Source: Flavobacteriaceae bacterium MAR_2010_72
Lineage (GTDB): Bacteria > Bacteroidota > Bacteroidia > Flavobacteriales > Flavobacteriaceae
DNA: 64,000 bases
Direction: 5' to 3'
Assembly: GCA_003550275.1 (NCBI GenBank)
Contig: QXCW01000002.1
Coordinates: 2,554,001 to 2,618,000, forward strand
The notes under the pieces were generated by a model, which saw only the letters and a list, made by a program, of their open reading frames with translations, had not been told where the DNA came from and searched no databases. This document shows, one piece after another, positions 53,261 to 63,789 of the stretch. Both the position numbers and the translations under genes were made by a program. Position 1 is the first letter of the stretch. Each line of letters opens with the position of its first letter.

Positions 53261-54022
53261 ATGAAAAGGATGTTAATTTTAAGTTTTATTGTATTTACAT
53301 ATTGTCATTTTTCATATGGACAGGTCATTAACATTGAATCAATGCGTAAAGCATCCGATTCTGCAAAATGGACAGGTTCTGCGAGTTTAGATATAGGGTT
53401 GATAAAGAATACTTCAAAAGTTTTTAGGGTTTCAAGTAAAGCTTTTGTTCAATACAACAATAAAAAACAGCTTTGGTTATTTATTAACGACTTGAACTTT
53501 CAAAAAATTGAAGGCAACTCATTTGTTAATAAGGGCACTCAACATTTAAGATACAATTATACTATTGCGCCAAAAACCAAAATAGAAGCTTTTGCCCAAG
53601 CCCAATATGATGCTATTTCTGAAATTGATTTTAGGGGTTTACTGGGAATTGGACCTAGATTCAAGCTAAGCTCTAATGATGATTATAAAGTATATCTTGG
53701 TACTTTACTTATGTATGAATATGAAAAGGCTTCAGATGTAGTTATTGATCGCATCCAAAGGGATTTTAGAGGAAGCATTTATCTTTCATTTAGCCTATAT
53801 CCAACCGAAACAATAACCATTGTTAGCACCAGCTATTTTCAACCCAAACTAGAAACATTTGCTGATTATAGAATTGCAAATGACACGTCGTTGATTTTAA
53901 AACTATTTGAAAATTTAGCCTTTAAATCAAGTTTCAGCTATAACTATGATGCCAAACCAGTAATTGAAAGCATACCAAAAACCCAATACGAGTTAACGAA
54001 TGGGCTTTTGTATACGTTTTAA
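53261..54022 (+). CDS. DUF481-like secreted outer-membrane protein
   Basis: I use the ATG at 53261 (or 53270), since the longer frame starts inside the -7 element at 53235-53242 (TAAATTTG). The 253-residue protein has a signal peptide (MKRMLILSFIVFTYCHFSYG) and a beta-rich domain with repeated alternating strands ('LGTLLMYEYEKA', 'FRGSIYLSFSLYP', 'TIVSTSYFQPKL') and an aromatic C-terminus (LYTF), consistent with a DUF481-like beta-barrel. Function unknown. It is convergent with eno. Confidence 0.8.
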   Translation: MKRMLILSFIVFTYCHFSYGQVINIESMRKASDSAKWTGSASLDIGLIKNTSKVFRVSSKAFVQYNNKKQLWLFINDLNFQKIEGNSFVNKGTQHLRYNYTIAPKTKIEAFAQAQYDAISEIDFRGLLGIGPRFKLSSNDDYKVYLGTLLMYEYEKASDVVIDRIQRDFRGSIYLSFSLYPTETITIVSTSYFQPKLETFADYRIANDTSLILKLFENLAFKSSFSYNYDAKPVIESIPKTQYELTNGLLYTF

Positions 54023-54034
54023 CTAACATTGAAT

Positions 54035-55378
<1,344 letters not shown>

Positions 55379-55445
55379 TTATCCCAAAATAAATTTGAAA
55401 AACTATTATTGTCGATTAATTTAACGATAATGTTTTCGTAAATGT

Positions 55446-55481
55446 AAAACCTCAAAAAAACAGATGCTTTTTTGAGGTTTT
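55446..55481 (-). terminator. Intrinsic terminator of carA
   Basis: A 14-bp stem, AAAACCTCAAAAAA (55446-55459) / TTTTTTGAGGTTTT (55468-55481), directly after the carA stop codon on the minus strand. Confidence 0.82.
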
Positions 55482-55485
55482 GGTA

Positions 55486-56589
55486 TTAGTTTCTAGCTAT
55501 GTTTTCTATAAACTGATCAAAAAGATAAGAGGAATCATGTGGTCCCGGACTCGCTTCGGGATGATATTGGACTGAAAAACAATTTTTGCTTTTCATTTTG
55601 ATTCCTGCTACTGTATGATCATTTAAATGAACGTGGGTGATTTCTATATCTGGATGACGTTCTGTTTCTTCTCTATTGATGGCAAATCCGTGGTTTTGGG
55701 AGGTAATTTCACCTTTGCCCGTAATCAAATTTTTTACGGGATGATTGATACCTCTGTGTCCATGATGCATTTTATAGGTTGAAATCCCATTTGCTAAAGC
55801 TATTACTTGATGCCCTAGACAAATTCCGAACAATGGCAAATCTCGTTTAATAATTTCTTTAGCAACAGCTTGAGCTTCTACCAATGGTTCTGGATCACCC
55901 GGACCATTAGATAAAAAATAGCCATCTGGATTCCAAGCACTCATATCTTCAAATGTTGCATTGTACGGGAACACTTTAATATAAGTGTCGCGTTTTGCTA
56001 AATTTCTTAAGATGTTGGTTTTTATTCCTATATCCAGTGCCGCTATTTTATACTTAGCTTTTTCGTCTCCATAAAAATAGGGTTCTTTAGTTGAAACTTT
56101 AGAGGCCAACTCCAATCCATTCATATCTGGTACTTTGGCCAATTGTTCCTTTAAGGCTTGGATATTATCAACTTCTGTAGAAATCACAGCGTTCATAGCC
56201 CCATTATCTCTGATGTAACTGACCAAAGCTCTCGTATCTACATCTGAAATAGCCAAAACATTGTGTTTCTCAAAGAAATTTTCCAAAGCATTGTCTGCAG
56301 CTACACGAGAATAATTAAAACTAAAATTTTTACAAATTAGACCTGAAATTTTTACAGAATCTGATTCTATTTCTTCGGTCAGTGTTCCGTAGTTACCTAT
56401 GTGAGCATTTGTGGTGACCATTAGTTGGCCAAAATAAGAAGGATCGGTAAATATTTCTTGATATCCTGTAGTTCCGGTATTAAAACATACTTCGCCAAAT
56501 GCGGTTCCTTTTCTACCTATAGATTTTCCGTAAAAAATTGTGCCGTCTGCTAGTAAGATTAAGGCTTTTTCTCTTTTAGTGTATTTCAT
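55486..56589 (-). CDS. carA: Carbamoyl-phosphate synthase small chain
   Basis: CarA is the glutamine amidotransferase subunit that feeds ammonia to CarB for carbamoyl phosphate. The 367-residue protein has the N-terminal CPSase_sm domain ('ALILLADGTIFYGKSIG') and a class I amidotransferase with the catalytic Cys in 'LFGICLGHQVIALANG' and the His/Glu pair in 'VQYHPEASPGP'. carB is not in the window. Two unrecognised secreted genes separate carA from rplQ. Confidence 0.96.
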   Translation of the reverse strand: MKYTKREKALILLADGTIFYGKSIGRKGTAFGEVCFNTGTTGYQEIFTDPSYFGQLMVTTNAHIGNYGTLTEEIESDSVKISGLICKNFSFNYSRVAADNALENFFEKHNVLAISDVDTRALVSYIRDNGAMNAVISTEVDNIQALKEQLAKVPDMNGLELASKVSTKEPYFYGDEKAKYKIAALDIGIKTNILRNLAKRDTYIKVFPYNATFEDMSAWNPDGYFLSNGPGDPEPLVEAQAVAKEIIKRDLPLFGICLGHQVIALANGISTYKMHHGHRGINHPVKNLITGKGEITSQNHGFAINREETERHPDIEITHVHLNDHTVAGIKMKSKNCFSVQYHPEASPGPHDSSYLFDQFIENIARN

Positions 56590-56620
56590 TTTTAAAAAGT
56601 TTCACAAAATTGCATAAAAA

Positions 56621-56648
56621 AAAGGATAAACTAAAATGTTTATCCTTT
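56621..56648 (-). terminator. Intrinsic terminator of secreted paralogue A
   Basis: Stem AAAGGATAAAC (56621-56631) / GTTTATCCTTT (56638-56648) with loop TAAAAT; minus-strand T tail from 56614-56623. It has the same stem sequence as the terminator at 57423-57450. Confidence 0.87.
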
Positions 56649-56653
56649 AAATT

Positions 56654-57388
56654 CTATAAAGAATTGTAGTAAGTTATTATTTTTTTTATATCGTCTTCAT
56701 CCTTATAATTCAACCCTTGATTTTTAACAAAGTTTTTCACATGTTCTAAATGCTCTTTTTTGAATAATGATTGTATATCTGACTTATTAAGTTTGATCAC
56801 TTTCAATTTGTTTTCATTACTTAAATAAAAGACTTCATCCTGAACTAAAGCATCATTTGTAAGCTTTTGTTTTGTTAGGGGATTCACAGAGCCAGACTTA
56901 ACTTTTTTAGTGTATTTTTTAAGTAACCAATAATTGTTAAACTTAATTAGCTGCTCAAAATAAGAATTGAGTTGAGTTTCAGGGTCATAATATCGTTCAA
57001 ACGTTTTATTATTAATGACGACTTTATTAACTCCCTCTGGATTAATGATTAGTACGGAATCTTTGGATAATTTAGCTTCAAAACGATCTGAATAAACATT
57101 ATAGTTAAAAGAGCTTATATTATAAACTTTATCTCTGAAATAAACTTTTGATTGGTTAAACCATGTATCGTATAAATACGGTGAGCCATCCACAGGTGTC
57201 TTTAGTTCTTTATTATAAACCTCCCTCACTTCTGCGGAACTCAAAGCAACAATTTGAGCATAATCACTCCTTGGAAAAGGAAGGGACATTGCATCTTCGG
57301 AAATACCTACAGCGGTTTGACCTGCAAGTTGAGCAATCGCATTGCTGCCTATTGCACACAAAAAACAAAACAATAAATTACGCCTCAT
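56654..57388 (-). CDS. Secreted protein of unknown function, tandem paralogue A
   Basis: The 244-residue protein has a signal peptide (MRRNLLFCFLCAIGSNAIAQ). The mature part shares with the next gene the blocks 'VDGSPYLYDTWFN', 'FNYNVYSDRFEAKLSKDSVLIINPEG', 'VVINNKTFERYYDPE', 'KSGSVNPLTKQKLTNDALVQDEVFYL' and the C-terminal 'DDIKKIITYYNSL'. It is otherwise not recognised and shows no catalytic motif; the fold looks alpha/beta and the protein is probably periplasmic or extracellular. It has its own terminator. The pair sits where rplQ and carA are usually adjacent in related bacteria (from general knowledge). Confidence 0.78.
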   Translation of the reverse strand: MRRNLLFCFLCAIGSNAIAQLAGQTAVGISEDAMSLPFPRSDYAQIVALSSAEVREVYNKELKTPVDGSPYLYDTWFNQSKVYFRDKVYNISSFNYNVYSDRFEAKLSKDSVLIINPEGVNKVVINNKTFERYYDPETQLNSYFEQLIKFNNYWLLKKYTKKVKSGSVNPLTKQKLTNDALVQDEVFYLSNENKLKVIKLNKSDIQSLFKKEHLEHVKNFVKNQGLNYKDEDDIKKIITYYNSL

Positions 57389-57422
57389 ATAATGAACATT
57401 TAGCTACATTAAATTACAAAAA

Positions 57423-57450
57423 AAAGGATAAACAATTTAGTTTATCCTTT
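57423..57450 (-). terminator. Intrinsic terminator of secreted paralogue B
   Basis: Stem AAAGGATAAAC (57423-57433) / GTTTATCCTTT (57440-57450), loop AATTTA, with a T-rich minus-strand tail. Identical stem to 56621-56648, showing the terminator was duplicated with its gene. Confidence 0.87.
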
Positions 57451-57456
57451 CAAATT

Positions 57457-58158
57457 TTATATTGAGTTGTAATAATTGACTATTTTTTTCAAATCATCTG
57501 CGTCCTTATAACTTAAGCGCTGTTCCTTAACGTAGCTTTTAACAGTTTCTATATGATCTTTGTTAAAAAGTGACTGCACTGTTGACTTTTTTAGTTTAAT
57601 TTTTTTTAGCTTGTTGTCTTTTAGATCACACAAATAAAAAACCTCGTCTTGCACTAAAGCATCGTTTGTTAACTTTTCTTTTGTTAATGGGTTTAATGAT
57701 CCTTTCTTTATTTTTACAGTATATTTTTTTAACAACAATTGATCATCAACTTTAGCAACCTCTTCAAAATAAGAATTCCGTTGAAATTCTGGATCCAAAT
57801 AACGTCCAAATATTCTATTGTTTATTACAATTTTCTCAATGTTACGAGGATTTATGATCACCACAGAATCTTCTGATAGTTTGGCTTCAAAACGCTCTGA
57901 ATAAATGTTATAATTAAATTCGGCGACTACAAATTCCTTGTCTTCATAAATTATCTTTGACAGATTATTCCATGTCTTAAATAAATAAGGAGAGCCATCA
58001 ACATTAGACTGCTTTTTGCCTTGAACATCTTTGATGCCATCTAAATTTAGATTTGACCTTATTTCGGTTATTTCTCTACTTCTGGTTAATTGCTCAAGAT
58101 TTTGAGCATTAACCGTTATGTTAAAAAGTGTTATTAAAACTAAAATTATTCTTTTCAC
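57457..58158 (-). CDS. Secreted protein of unknown function, tandem paralogue B
   Basis: The 233-residue protein has a signal peptide (MKRIILVLITLFNITVNAQ) and aligns along its length with paralogue A: 'NVDGSPYLFKTWNN', 'FNYNIYSERFEAKLSEDSVVIINPR', 'IVINNRIFGRYLDPE', 'KKGSLNPLTKEKLTNDALVQDEVFYL' and 'DDLKKIVNYYNSI'. The N-terminal ~45 residues differ most. No recognised domain or reaction. It is the first gene of the pair after the rplQ terminator. The role may be envelope- or surface-related (speculative). Confidence 0.78.
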   Translation of the reverse strand: MKRIILVLITLFNITVNAQNLEQLTRSREITEIRSNLNLDGIKDVQGKKQSNVDGSPYLFKTWNNLSKIIYEDKEFVVAEFNYNIYSERFEAKLSEDSVVIINPRNIEKIVINNRIFGRYLDPEFQRNSYFEEVAKVDDQLLLKKYTVKIKKGSLNPLTKEKLTNDALVQDEVFYLCDLKDNKLKKIKLKKSTVQSLFNKDHIETVKSYVKEQRLSYKDADDLKKIVNYYNSI

Positions 58159-58183
58159 TAATATTATTTATTGGTTAGGCATA

Positions 58184-58213
58184 AAAAAAGGAGTAAAATT
58201 ATTACCCCTTTTT
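58184..58213 (-). terminator. Intrinsic terminator of the alpha ribosomal operon (after rplQ)
   Basis: Stem GGAGTAA (58190-58196) / TTACCCC (58202-58208) with one G-U pair, extended by an A/T-paired base; minus-strand T tail over 58183-58189. Confidence 0.78.
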
Positions 58214-58216
58214 GTT

Positions 58217-58705
58217 TTATTCTTCTTCGTTTGAAGCTTTAGTTTCTGTTACCGGGGCTACTGGAGCAACCGATTCAGAATCTGATTTTTTAGATCGTCC
58301 ACGACGTGTAGATTTCTTTTTAGCAGGTTTGCCTGCATTATAAGTTTCATTATAATCTACGAGCTCTATCATAGCCATATCTGCGTTATCACCTAAACGA
58401 TTACCAAGCTTTATAATTCTTGTGTAACCCCCTGGACGATCGGCCACTTTTGCAGCTACATCTCTAAACAATTCAGCAACTGCTTCCTTTTGTCTCAATC
58501 GAGACATAACTATACGTCTATTGTGAGTTGTGTCTTCTTTAGATTTAGTTACTAATGGCTCAACAAATTGTTTCAAAGCTTTTGCTTTAGCAACTGTTGT
58601 ATTAATACGCTTGTGCTCTATTAAAGAACAAGCCATATTAGCTAACATAGATTTTCTGTGAGCTGTTTTTCTACCTAAATGGTTGAATTTTTTTCCGTGT
58701 CTCAT
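58217..58705 (-). CDS. rplQ: 50S ribosomal protein L17 (bL17)
   Basis: The 162-residue protein has the L17 core ([20 protein letters not shown], 1-20; '[20 protein letters not shown]'; '[14 protein letters not shown]') followed by a ~40-residue basic/acidic C-terminal extension ('[19 protein letters not shown]') common in Bacteroidetes. It ends the rpsM-rpsK-rpsD-rpoA-rplQ run. Confidence 0.96.
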   Translation of the reverse strand: MRHGKKFNHLGRKTAHRKSMLANMACSLIEHKRINTTVAKAKALKQFVEPLVTKSKEDTTHNRRIVMSRLRQKEAVAELFRDVAAKVADRPGGYTRIIKLGNRLGDNADMAMIELVDYNETYNAGKPAKKKSTRRGRSKKSDSESVAPVAPVTETKASNEEE

Positions 58706-58767
58706 GACATTTGTTTTTAACCTTCATCTTGCATCAACCCACTTTTAGGGAGCAAAATATGAAGGAA

Positions 58768-59760
58768 TTAATCTTTATCTAATTTATATTTACTTAAATC
58801 CATCCCAAAGTTTAGGCCTTTTACATTAACGAGCTCTTCAAGCTCTGTTAATGATTTTTTACCAAAGTTTCTGAACTTCATTAAGTCATTTTTGTTAAAC
58901 GATACTAAATCACCTAACGTATCAACTTCAGCTGCTTTTAAACAGTTTAATGCACGTACTGAAAGGTCCATATCAACCAATTTGGTTTTCAATAGTTGTC
59001 TCATATGAAGTGATTCTTCATCATAAGTTTCAGTTTGTGCGATCTCATCAGCTTCTAATGTGATACGCTCATCAGAGAATAACATAAAGTGATGAATCAA
59101 TATTTTAGCCGCTTCAGTCAACGCTTCTTTTGGATGTATAGAACCGTCAGTAATGATTTCAAAAACCAATTTTTCGTAATCGGTTTTTTGCTCAACACGG
59201 AAGTTTTCAATACTATACTTCACATTTTTTATTGGTGTATAAATTGAATCTGTAAAGATAGTACCTATTGGAGCTGAAGCTTTTTTGTTCTCTTCTGCAG
59301 GAACATAACCTCTTCCTTTTTCTATAGTGATTTCCATATTGATGCTCACTTTAGGATCTAAATTACAGATCACTAAATCTTTATTAAGCACTTGGAAGCC
59401 TGAAATAAACTTTTGAAAATCTCCTGCAGTGATTTGTTCTTGCCCTGAAATTGAAATAGAAACAGACTCGTTATCTATTTCGTCAATTTGACGCTTAAAG
59501 TTAACTTGCTTTAAGTTCAAAATCATTTCAGTAACATCTTCAACTACACCAGCTATTGTAGAAAATTCGTGATCTACACCTTCTATGCGTACAGATGTAA
59601 TTGCAAAACCTTCTAAAGAAGACAACAAAACTCGTCGCAGAGCATTACCTACTGTTAGTCCATAACCTGGTTCTAAAGGTCTAAATTCAAATTTGCCTTC
59701 AAAATCTGAAGAATCAATCATGATTACTTTGTCGGGCTTCTGAAAATTTAATATTGCCAT
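58768..59760 (-). CDS. rpoA: RNA polymerase alpha subunit
   Basis: The 330-residue alpha subunit has the N-terminal dimerisation domain ('[30 protein letters not shown]', about 19-48), a flexible linker and the C-terminal alpha-CTD ('[40 protein letters not shown]'). It is essential for core RNA polymerase assembly and lies in its conserved place between rpsD and rplQ. Confidence 0.98.
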   Translation of the reverse strand: MAILNFQKPDKVIMIDSSDFEGKFEFRPLEPGYGLTVGNALRRVLLSSLEGFAITSVRIEGVDHEFSTIAGVVEDVTEMILNLKQVNFKRQIDEIDNESVSISISGQEQITAGDFQKFISGFQVLNKDLVICNLDPKVSINMEITIEKGRGYVPAEENKKASAPIGTIFTDSIYTPIKNVKYSIENFRVEQKTDYEKLVFEIITDGSIHPKEALTEAAKILIHHFMLFSDERITLEADEIAQTETYDEESLHMRQLLKTKLVDMDLSVRALNCLKAAEVDTLGDLVSFNKNDLMKFRNFGKKSLTELEELVNVKGLNFGMDLSKYKLDKD

Positions 59761-59780
59761 ATTGCGTTTTGTATCAGTTA

Positions 59781-60386
59781 TTATTTAGAATATAATTCGA
59801 CGATGAATTGCTCATTGATGTTTTCTGGAATTTGAATTCTAGCCGGAACAGAAACATAAGTTCCTTGTTTGGTTTCGTTATTCCATGTAATCCATTCATA
59901 CACATTGTTAGAATTTGACAATGAATTTTGAATAGCTTCTAATGATTTAGATTTTTCTCTTACTGCAACTACATCACCAGCTTTTAATTGGTATGAAGGA
60001 ACATTAACGATCTCTCCATTTACAGTAATGTGTCTATGAGATACTAATTGTCTTGCTCCACTACGTGAAGGTGACAACCCCATTCTAAAAACAACGTTAT
60101 CCAACCTTGACTCACAAAGCTGTAATAATACTTCACCTGTAATTCCAGGAGCAGCAGTTGCTTTTTTAAACATGTTTCTGAATTGACGCTCTAAAATACC
60201 ATAAGTATATTTAGCTTTTTGTTTCTCCATTAACTGGATTGCGTATTCAGATTTTTTTCCACGACGCTTGTTTGCACCGTGTTGACCTGGAGGATAGTTT
60301 CTTTTTTCGAAAGCTTTATCATCTCCAAAAATAGCCTCGCCAAATTTTCGAGCTATTTTAGTTTTAGGACCAGTATATCTTGCCAT
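59781..60386 (-). CDS. rpsD: 30S ribosomal protein S4 (uS4)
   Basis: The 201-residue S4 has its N-terminal region ([20 protein letters not shown]), the S4 RNA-binding core '[35 protein letters not shown]' (about 92-126) and the C-terminal '[21 protein letters not shown]'. S4 nucleates 30S assembly. The spacer to rpsK upstream is 116 nt, longer than in most other bacteria. Confidence 0.97.
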   Translation of the reverse strand: MARYTGPKTKIARKFGEAIFGDDKAFEKRNYPPGQHGANKRRGKKSEYAIQLMEKQKAKYTYGILERQFRNMFKKATAAPGITGEVLLQLCESRLDNVVFRMGLSPSRSGARQLVSHRHITVNGEIVNVPSYQLKAGDVVAVREKSKSLEAIQNSLSNSNNVYEWITWNNETKQGTYVSVPARIQIPENINEQFIVELYSK

Positions 60387-60502
60387 TTTTAAAATTTAAT
60401 TTTGAGAGTGTTTATGAATTAAGGTCTTAATCTTATCCTTCGATAAACGTTGATCTCTCGTTGATACTTGTTAATATTAATTTTGAATTCAGAATACCTG
60501 AA

Positions 60503-60886
60503 TTATACTCTTCTACGTTTAGGTGGACGACATCCATTATGTGGTAATGGGGTAACATCAATAATTTCTGAAACCTCTATACCTGCATTGTGGATTGATC
60601 TAATTGCAGATTCTCTACCATTACCTGGACCTTTAACATACACTTTCACTTTTTTAAGGCCAGCTTCCTTTGCAACAGCAGCAGCATCTTCAGCAGCTAA
60701 TTGTGCAGCATAAGGCGTGTTCTTTTTAGAACCTCTGAATCCCATTTTACCAGCAGATGACCATGAAATAACGTCACCTTTTTTGTTTGTTAAAGAGATA
60801 ATGATATTATTGAAAGATGCAGCAATGTGTGCTTCTCCAATAGAATCAACAATAACTTTACGTTTTTTTGTACTTGACTTTGCCAT
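60503..60886 (-). CDS. rpsK: 30S ribosomal protein S11 (uS11)
   Basis: The 127-residue S11 has '[39 protein letters not shown]' and ends '[18 protein letters not shown]', as in all bacterial S11. It contacts 16S rRNA near the mRNA exit. A 105-nt spacer with an ATTAG-like heptad repeat separates it from rpsM upstream. Confidence 0.97.
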   Translation of the reverse strand: MAKSSTKKRKVIVDSIGEAHIAASFNNIIISLTNKKGDVISWSSAGKMGFRGSKKNTPYAAQLAAEDAAAVAKEAGLKKVKVYVKGPGNGRESAIRSIHNAGIEVSEIIDVTPLPHNGCRPPKRRRV

Positions 60887-60956
60887 ATAATTTAGTTTAT
60901 AGTTGTCAGCTTTTAGTTGTTAGAATCCTAGACTTTTACATTTCAGACAGATTCAT

Positions 60957-60982
60957 CTAACGTCTAATTACTAATGACTAAT
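60957..60982. repeat. Four-copy heptad repeat (CTAAnnn) in the rpsM-rpsK spacer
   Basis: CTAA starts at 60957, 60964, 60971 and 60978, exactly 7 nt apart, with the last three copies extended to CTAAT. On the minus (coding) strand it reads as repeated ATTAG units. It lies inside the rpsM-rpsK spacer and is not part of a gene. Confidence 0.6.
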
Positions 60983-60991
60983 GTCTTGTTA

Positions 60992-61366
60992 TTATTTAGT
61001 TGCTTTTTTCTTGTTAGCAACAGTTTTTCTTCTACCTTTTCTTGTTCTAGAGTTGTTTTTAGTACGTTGACCTCTTAACGGAAGTCCAGCTCTATGACGA
61101 ATACCTCTATAACATCCAATATCCATTAAACGTTTAATGTTTAATTGAATTTCAGAACGAAGTTCACCTTCAATAGTAAAAGTTCCAACAGCGTCACGAA
61201 TGTTTCCAATCTGCTCGTCAGTCCAATCTTCTACTTTAATGCTCTCGTCAACTTTAGCCTCTGCTAAAATTTCTTTTGCTCTACTTTTACCTATTCCATA
61301 GATATAAGTTAAAGAGATAACACCTCTTTTTTGTTTTGGTATGTCTACACCTGCAATTCTTGCCAT
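60992..61366 (-). CDS. rpsM: 30S ribosomal protein S13 (uS13)
   Basis: The 124-residue S13 has [20 protein letters not shown], the helix-turn-helix-like '[14 protein letters not shown]', and '[29 protein letters not shown]' near the C-terminus. S13 makes intersubunit bridges. It starts 2 nt after the rpmJ stop codon. Confidence 0.97.
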   Translation of the reverse strand: MARIAGVDIPKQKRGVISLTYIYGIGKSRAKEILAEAKVDESIKVEDWTDEQIGNIRDAVGTFTIEGELRSEIQLNIKRLMDIGCYRGIRHRAGLPLRGQRTKNNSRTRKGRRKTVANKKKATK

Positions 61367-61368
61367 AA

Positions 61369-61485
61369 TTACCCTTGTCTTTGTTTGAATCTAGGATTCT
61401 TTTTGTTAATGACGTAAAGTCTACCTTTTCTGCGCACTAATTTACAGTCGGCGCTTCTTTTCTTAACTGATGCTCTTACTTTCAT
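61369..61485 (-). CDS. rpmJ: 50S ribosomal protein L36 (bL36), zinc-independent form
   Basis: I found this 38-residue gene by reading the minus strand between rpsM and inf[21 protein letters not shown] then [18 protein letters not shown] and TAA. It aligns along its length with bacterial L36 but lacks the CxxC...C...H zinc ligands apart from one Cys, so it is the zinc-independent type. It begins 56 nt after the infA stop codon and ends 2 nt before rpsM. Confidence 0.95.
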   Translation of the reverse strand: MKVRASVKKRSADCKLVRRKGRLYVINKKNPRFKQRQG

Positions 61486-61541
61486 CTGTTGCTTATTAAT
61501 TGTTTTTTACTGTCAGACGCAATCTTACGACTTCATCCTTG

Positions 61542-61757
61542 TTAGTATCTATAAGTTATTCTAGCCTTAGATAAATCATAAGGACTCATTTCTAATTTAA
61601 CTTTATCTCCTGGTAAAAGTTTTATGTAATGCATACGCATTTTACCAGAGATATGTGCGGTCACGATATGACCGTTTTCTAATTCAACACGAAACATCGC
61701 ATTTGATAATGCTTCGATAATTGATCCGTCTTGCTCTATTGCTGCTTGCTTTGCCAT
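61542..61757 (-). CDS. infA: Translation initiation factor IF-1
   Basis: The 71-residue S1/OB-fold protein has '[41 protein letters not shown]' and ends '[19 protein letters not shown]', matching IF-1. IF-1 binds the 30S A site during initiation. It is placed between secY and rpmJ, as in many bacteria. Confidence 0.97.
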   Translation of the reverse strand: MAKQAAIEQDGSIIEALSNAMFRVELENGHIVTAHISGKMRMHYIKLLPGDKVKLEMSPYDLSKARITYRY

Positions 61758-61767
61758 AGTATAATAA

Positions 61768-63117
61768 TTAAGCTACTGCTTTTCTATTTTTACCTGTTTT
61801 CATCAAGCCATCATAATGTTTATTCAACAAATATGAATTTACCTGTTGCATGGTATCAATTGCAACTCCAACCATAATTAAAAGTGATGTACCTCCAAAG
61901 AACAATGCCCAACCTGCCTGAACATCCATAAGTTTCACGATGAATGCAGGGAACACTGCTATCAAAGCCAAAAATATTGAACCTGGTAGTGTAATTTGTG
62001 ACATTATTTTGTCTAAATATTCTGAAGTTTCTGTTCCTGGTCTAATACCTGGAATAAAACCACCACTTCGTTTTAAGTCATCTGCCATTTTATTTGTAGG
62101 CACCGTAATAGCTGTATAGAAATACGTAAAGATGATAATCAATAATGCAAATACTAAATTATACCAGAATCCAAAAATATCTGAAAACTGAGCTTGCATC
62201 CATTGACCAGCTTCACTTGTTCCAAATGATTTACCTATTAAACTTGGTACAAACATAATTGCTTGAGCAAAAATAATTGGCATTACACCCGATGCATTTA
62301 ATTTCAAAGGTAAAAACTGTCTCGATCCAAATACATTCTTTTCATAACCTCCAGAAGCCGTACGTCTCGCATACTGAACAGCAATTTTTCTAACTGCCAT
62401 CACAAGCATTACTGAAGCCATGATAATTACAAACCAAATAACAAGTTCTATCAAGATCATCATTAAACCTCCATTGCCTCCACCGTCTAATCTAGACGCC
62501 GCATTTTGAATAAATGATTGAGGTAATGTAGCAATGATACCTACCATAATTAATAAGGAAATACCATTACCAATACCTTTATCAGTAATTTTCTCTCCTA
62601 GCCACATTGCAAAAATACAACCAGTAACTAAAATTACAATTGATGAAAAATAGAATAAAGGTCCAGTTCCTAATAAAAAGGCTTGCTGTGGAATACCAAA
62701 TACTGTTGGTAAACTTGCCAAATATCCTGGCGCTTGGAATAAACAAATAACGATAGTTAACCAACGTGTGATTTGCGTTATTTTCTTTTGTCCGCTAGCA
62801 CCTTCTTTTTGTAATTTTTGCAAATAAGGAATTGCTATCCCCATTAATTGCACAACAATTGAAGCAGAAATGTATGGCATGATACCTAAAGCAAATACAG
62901 ATGCATTAGCGAAAGCACCACCAGTAAACATATTAAGGATTCCCAAAATACCTTCATCTGTGCCTTCAACTAAACCACCTAATTGACTAGCATCAATACC
63001 AGGAAGTACAACTTGTGCACCAAAACGATAAACTAAAAGCAAACCAAGAGTAAGTATGATTCGGTCTTTTAGTTCCGTTATTTTCCAAACATTTTTTAAT
63101 GTATCTATAAATTTCAT
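61768..63117 (-). CDS. secY: Protein translocase subunit SecY
   Basis: The 449-residue protein has ten membrane helices and forms the protein-conducting channel. Markers include '[37 protein letters not shown]' (plug/TM2 region), '[19 protein letters not shown]' (TM4-5), '[23 protein letters not shown]' (the large cytoplasmic loop before TM9) and a C-terminal '[13 protein letters not shown]'. It follows rplO by 12 nt. Confidence 0.98.
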   Translation of the reverse strand: MKFIDTLKNVWKITELKDRIILTLGLLLVYRFGAQVVLPGIDASQLGGLVEGTDEGILGILNMFTGGAFANASVFALGIMPYISASIVVQLMGIAIPYLQKLQKEGASGQKKITQITRWLTIVICLFQAPGYLASLPTVFGIPQQAFLLGTGPLFYFSSIVILVTGCIFAMWLGEKITDKGIGNGISLLIMVGIIATLPQSFIQNAASRLDGGGNGGLMMILIELVIWFVIIMASVMLVMAVRKIAVQYARRTASGGYEKNVFGSRQFLPLKLNASGVMPIIFAQAIMFVPSLIGKSFGTSEAGQWMQAQFSDIFGFWYNLVFALLIIIFTYFYTAITVPTNKMADDLKRSGGFIPGIRPGTETSEYLDKIMSQITLPGSIFLALIAVFPAFIVKLMDVQAGWALFFGGTSLLIMVGVAIDTMQQVNSYLLNKHYDGLMKTGKNRKAVA

Positions 63118-63129
63118 GCTTTAACAGTC

Positions 63130-63582
63130 TTATAAAGTTACAGCTTCTCCTCCTGCAGCTTCAATAGCAGCTTTTGCTGAAGCAGTAAATTTATGAGCAG
63201 ATACTTTTAATTTAGATTTTAGTTCTCCACGACCTAATATTTTTACTAGATCATTTTTTGTAGCTAAACGTAGCTCAACAAGAGTTTTAAAATCAACCGT
63301 ATCTTTTATTACTTTGTCATCAACCAATTGTTGTAAGGTATCAAGATTTACACCTTGGTATTCAACTCGGTTAACGTTGGTAAATCCAAACTTTGGAACA
63401 CGTCTTTGAAGTGGCATTTGTCCACCTTCAAAACCAACTTTTTTAGAATAACCTGAACGAGATTTAGCTCCTTTGTGTCCACGTGTTGCAGTACCACCTT
63501 TTCCAGAACCTTGTCCTCGACCGATTCGCTTACCTTGATTTTTAACTGACCCTTCAGCCGGTTTTAAATTACTTAAGTCCAT
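63130..63582 (-). CDS. rplO: 50S ribosomal protein L15 (uL15)
   Basis: The 150-residue L15 has the glycine-rich N-terminus 'GKRIGRGQGSGKGGTATRGHKGAKSRSG' (about 17-44) and 'GFEGGQMPLQRRVPKFGF', followed by the C-terminal domain 'VKILGRGELKSKLKVSAHKFTASA'. It lies between rpmD and secY in the spc operon. Confidence 0.97.
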   Translation of the reverse strand: MDLSNLKPAEGSVKNQGKRIGRGQGSGKGGTATRGHKGAKSRSGYSKKVGFEGGQMPLQRRVPKFGFTNVNRVEYQGVNLDTLQQLVDDKVIKDTVDFKTLVELRLATKNDLVKILGRGELKSKLKVSAHKFTASAKAAIEAAGGEAVTL

Positions 63583-63594
63583 TATTGTATCTTA

Positions 63595-63777
63595 TTATTT
63601 TGTTTCTTCTACAGAAACTAAATGTTTAACTTTATTCACCATACCAATAATATTTGGAGTGGCATCATGTTCTACAACCTGACCGATTTTTTTCAAACCC
63701 AAAGCTTCTAAAGTTAGTTTTTGGGTTTTTGTACGATTGATTGCACTTTTTGTCTTTGTTACTTTAATCTTTGCCAT
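63595..63777 (-). CDS. rpmD: 50S ribosomal protein L30 (uL30)
   Basis: The 60-residue L30 begins [20 protein letters not shown], continues '[32 protein letters not shown]' and ends in a short acidic tail. It is full length for L30 and is placed between rpsE and rplO. Confidence 0.96.
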   Translation of the reverse strand: MAKIKVTKTKSAINRTKTQKLTLEALGLKKIGQVVEHDATPNIIGMVNKVKHLVSVEETK

Positions 63778-63789
63778 CGTCCTTAATGA

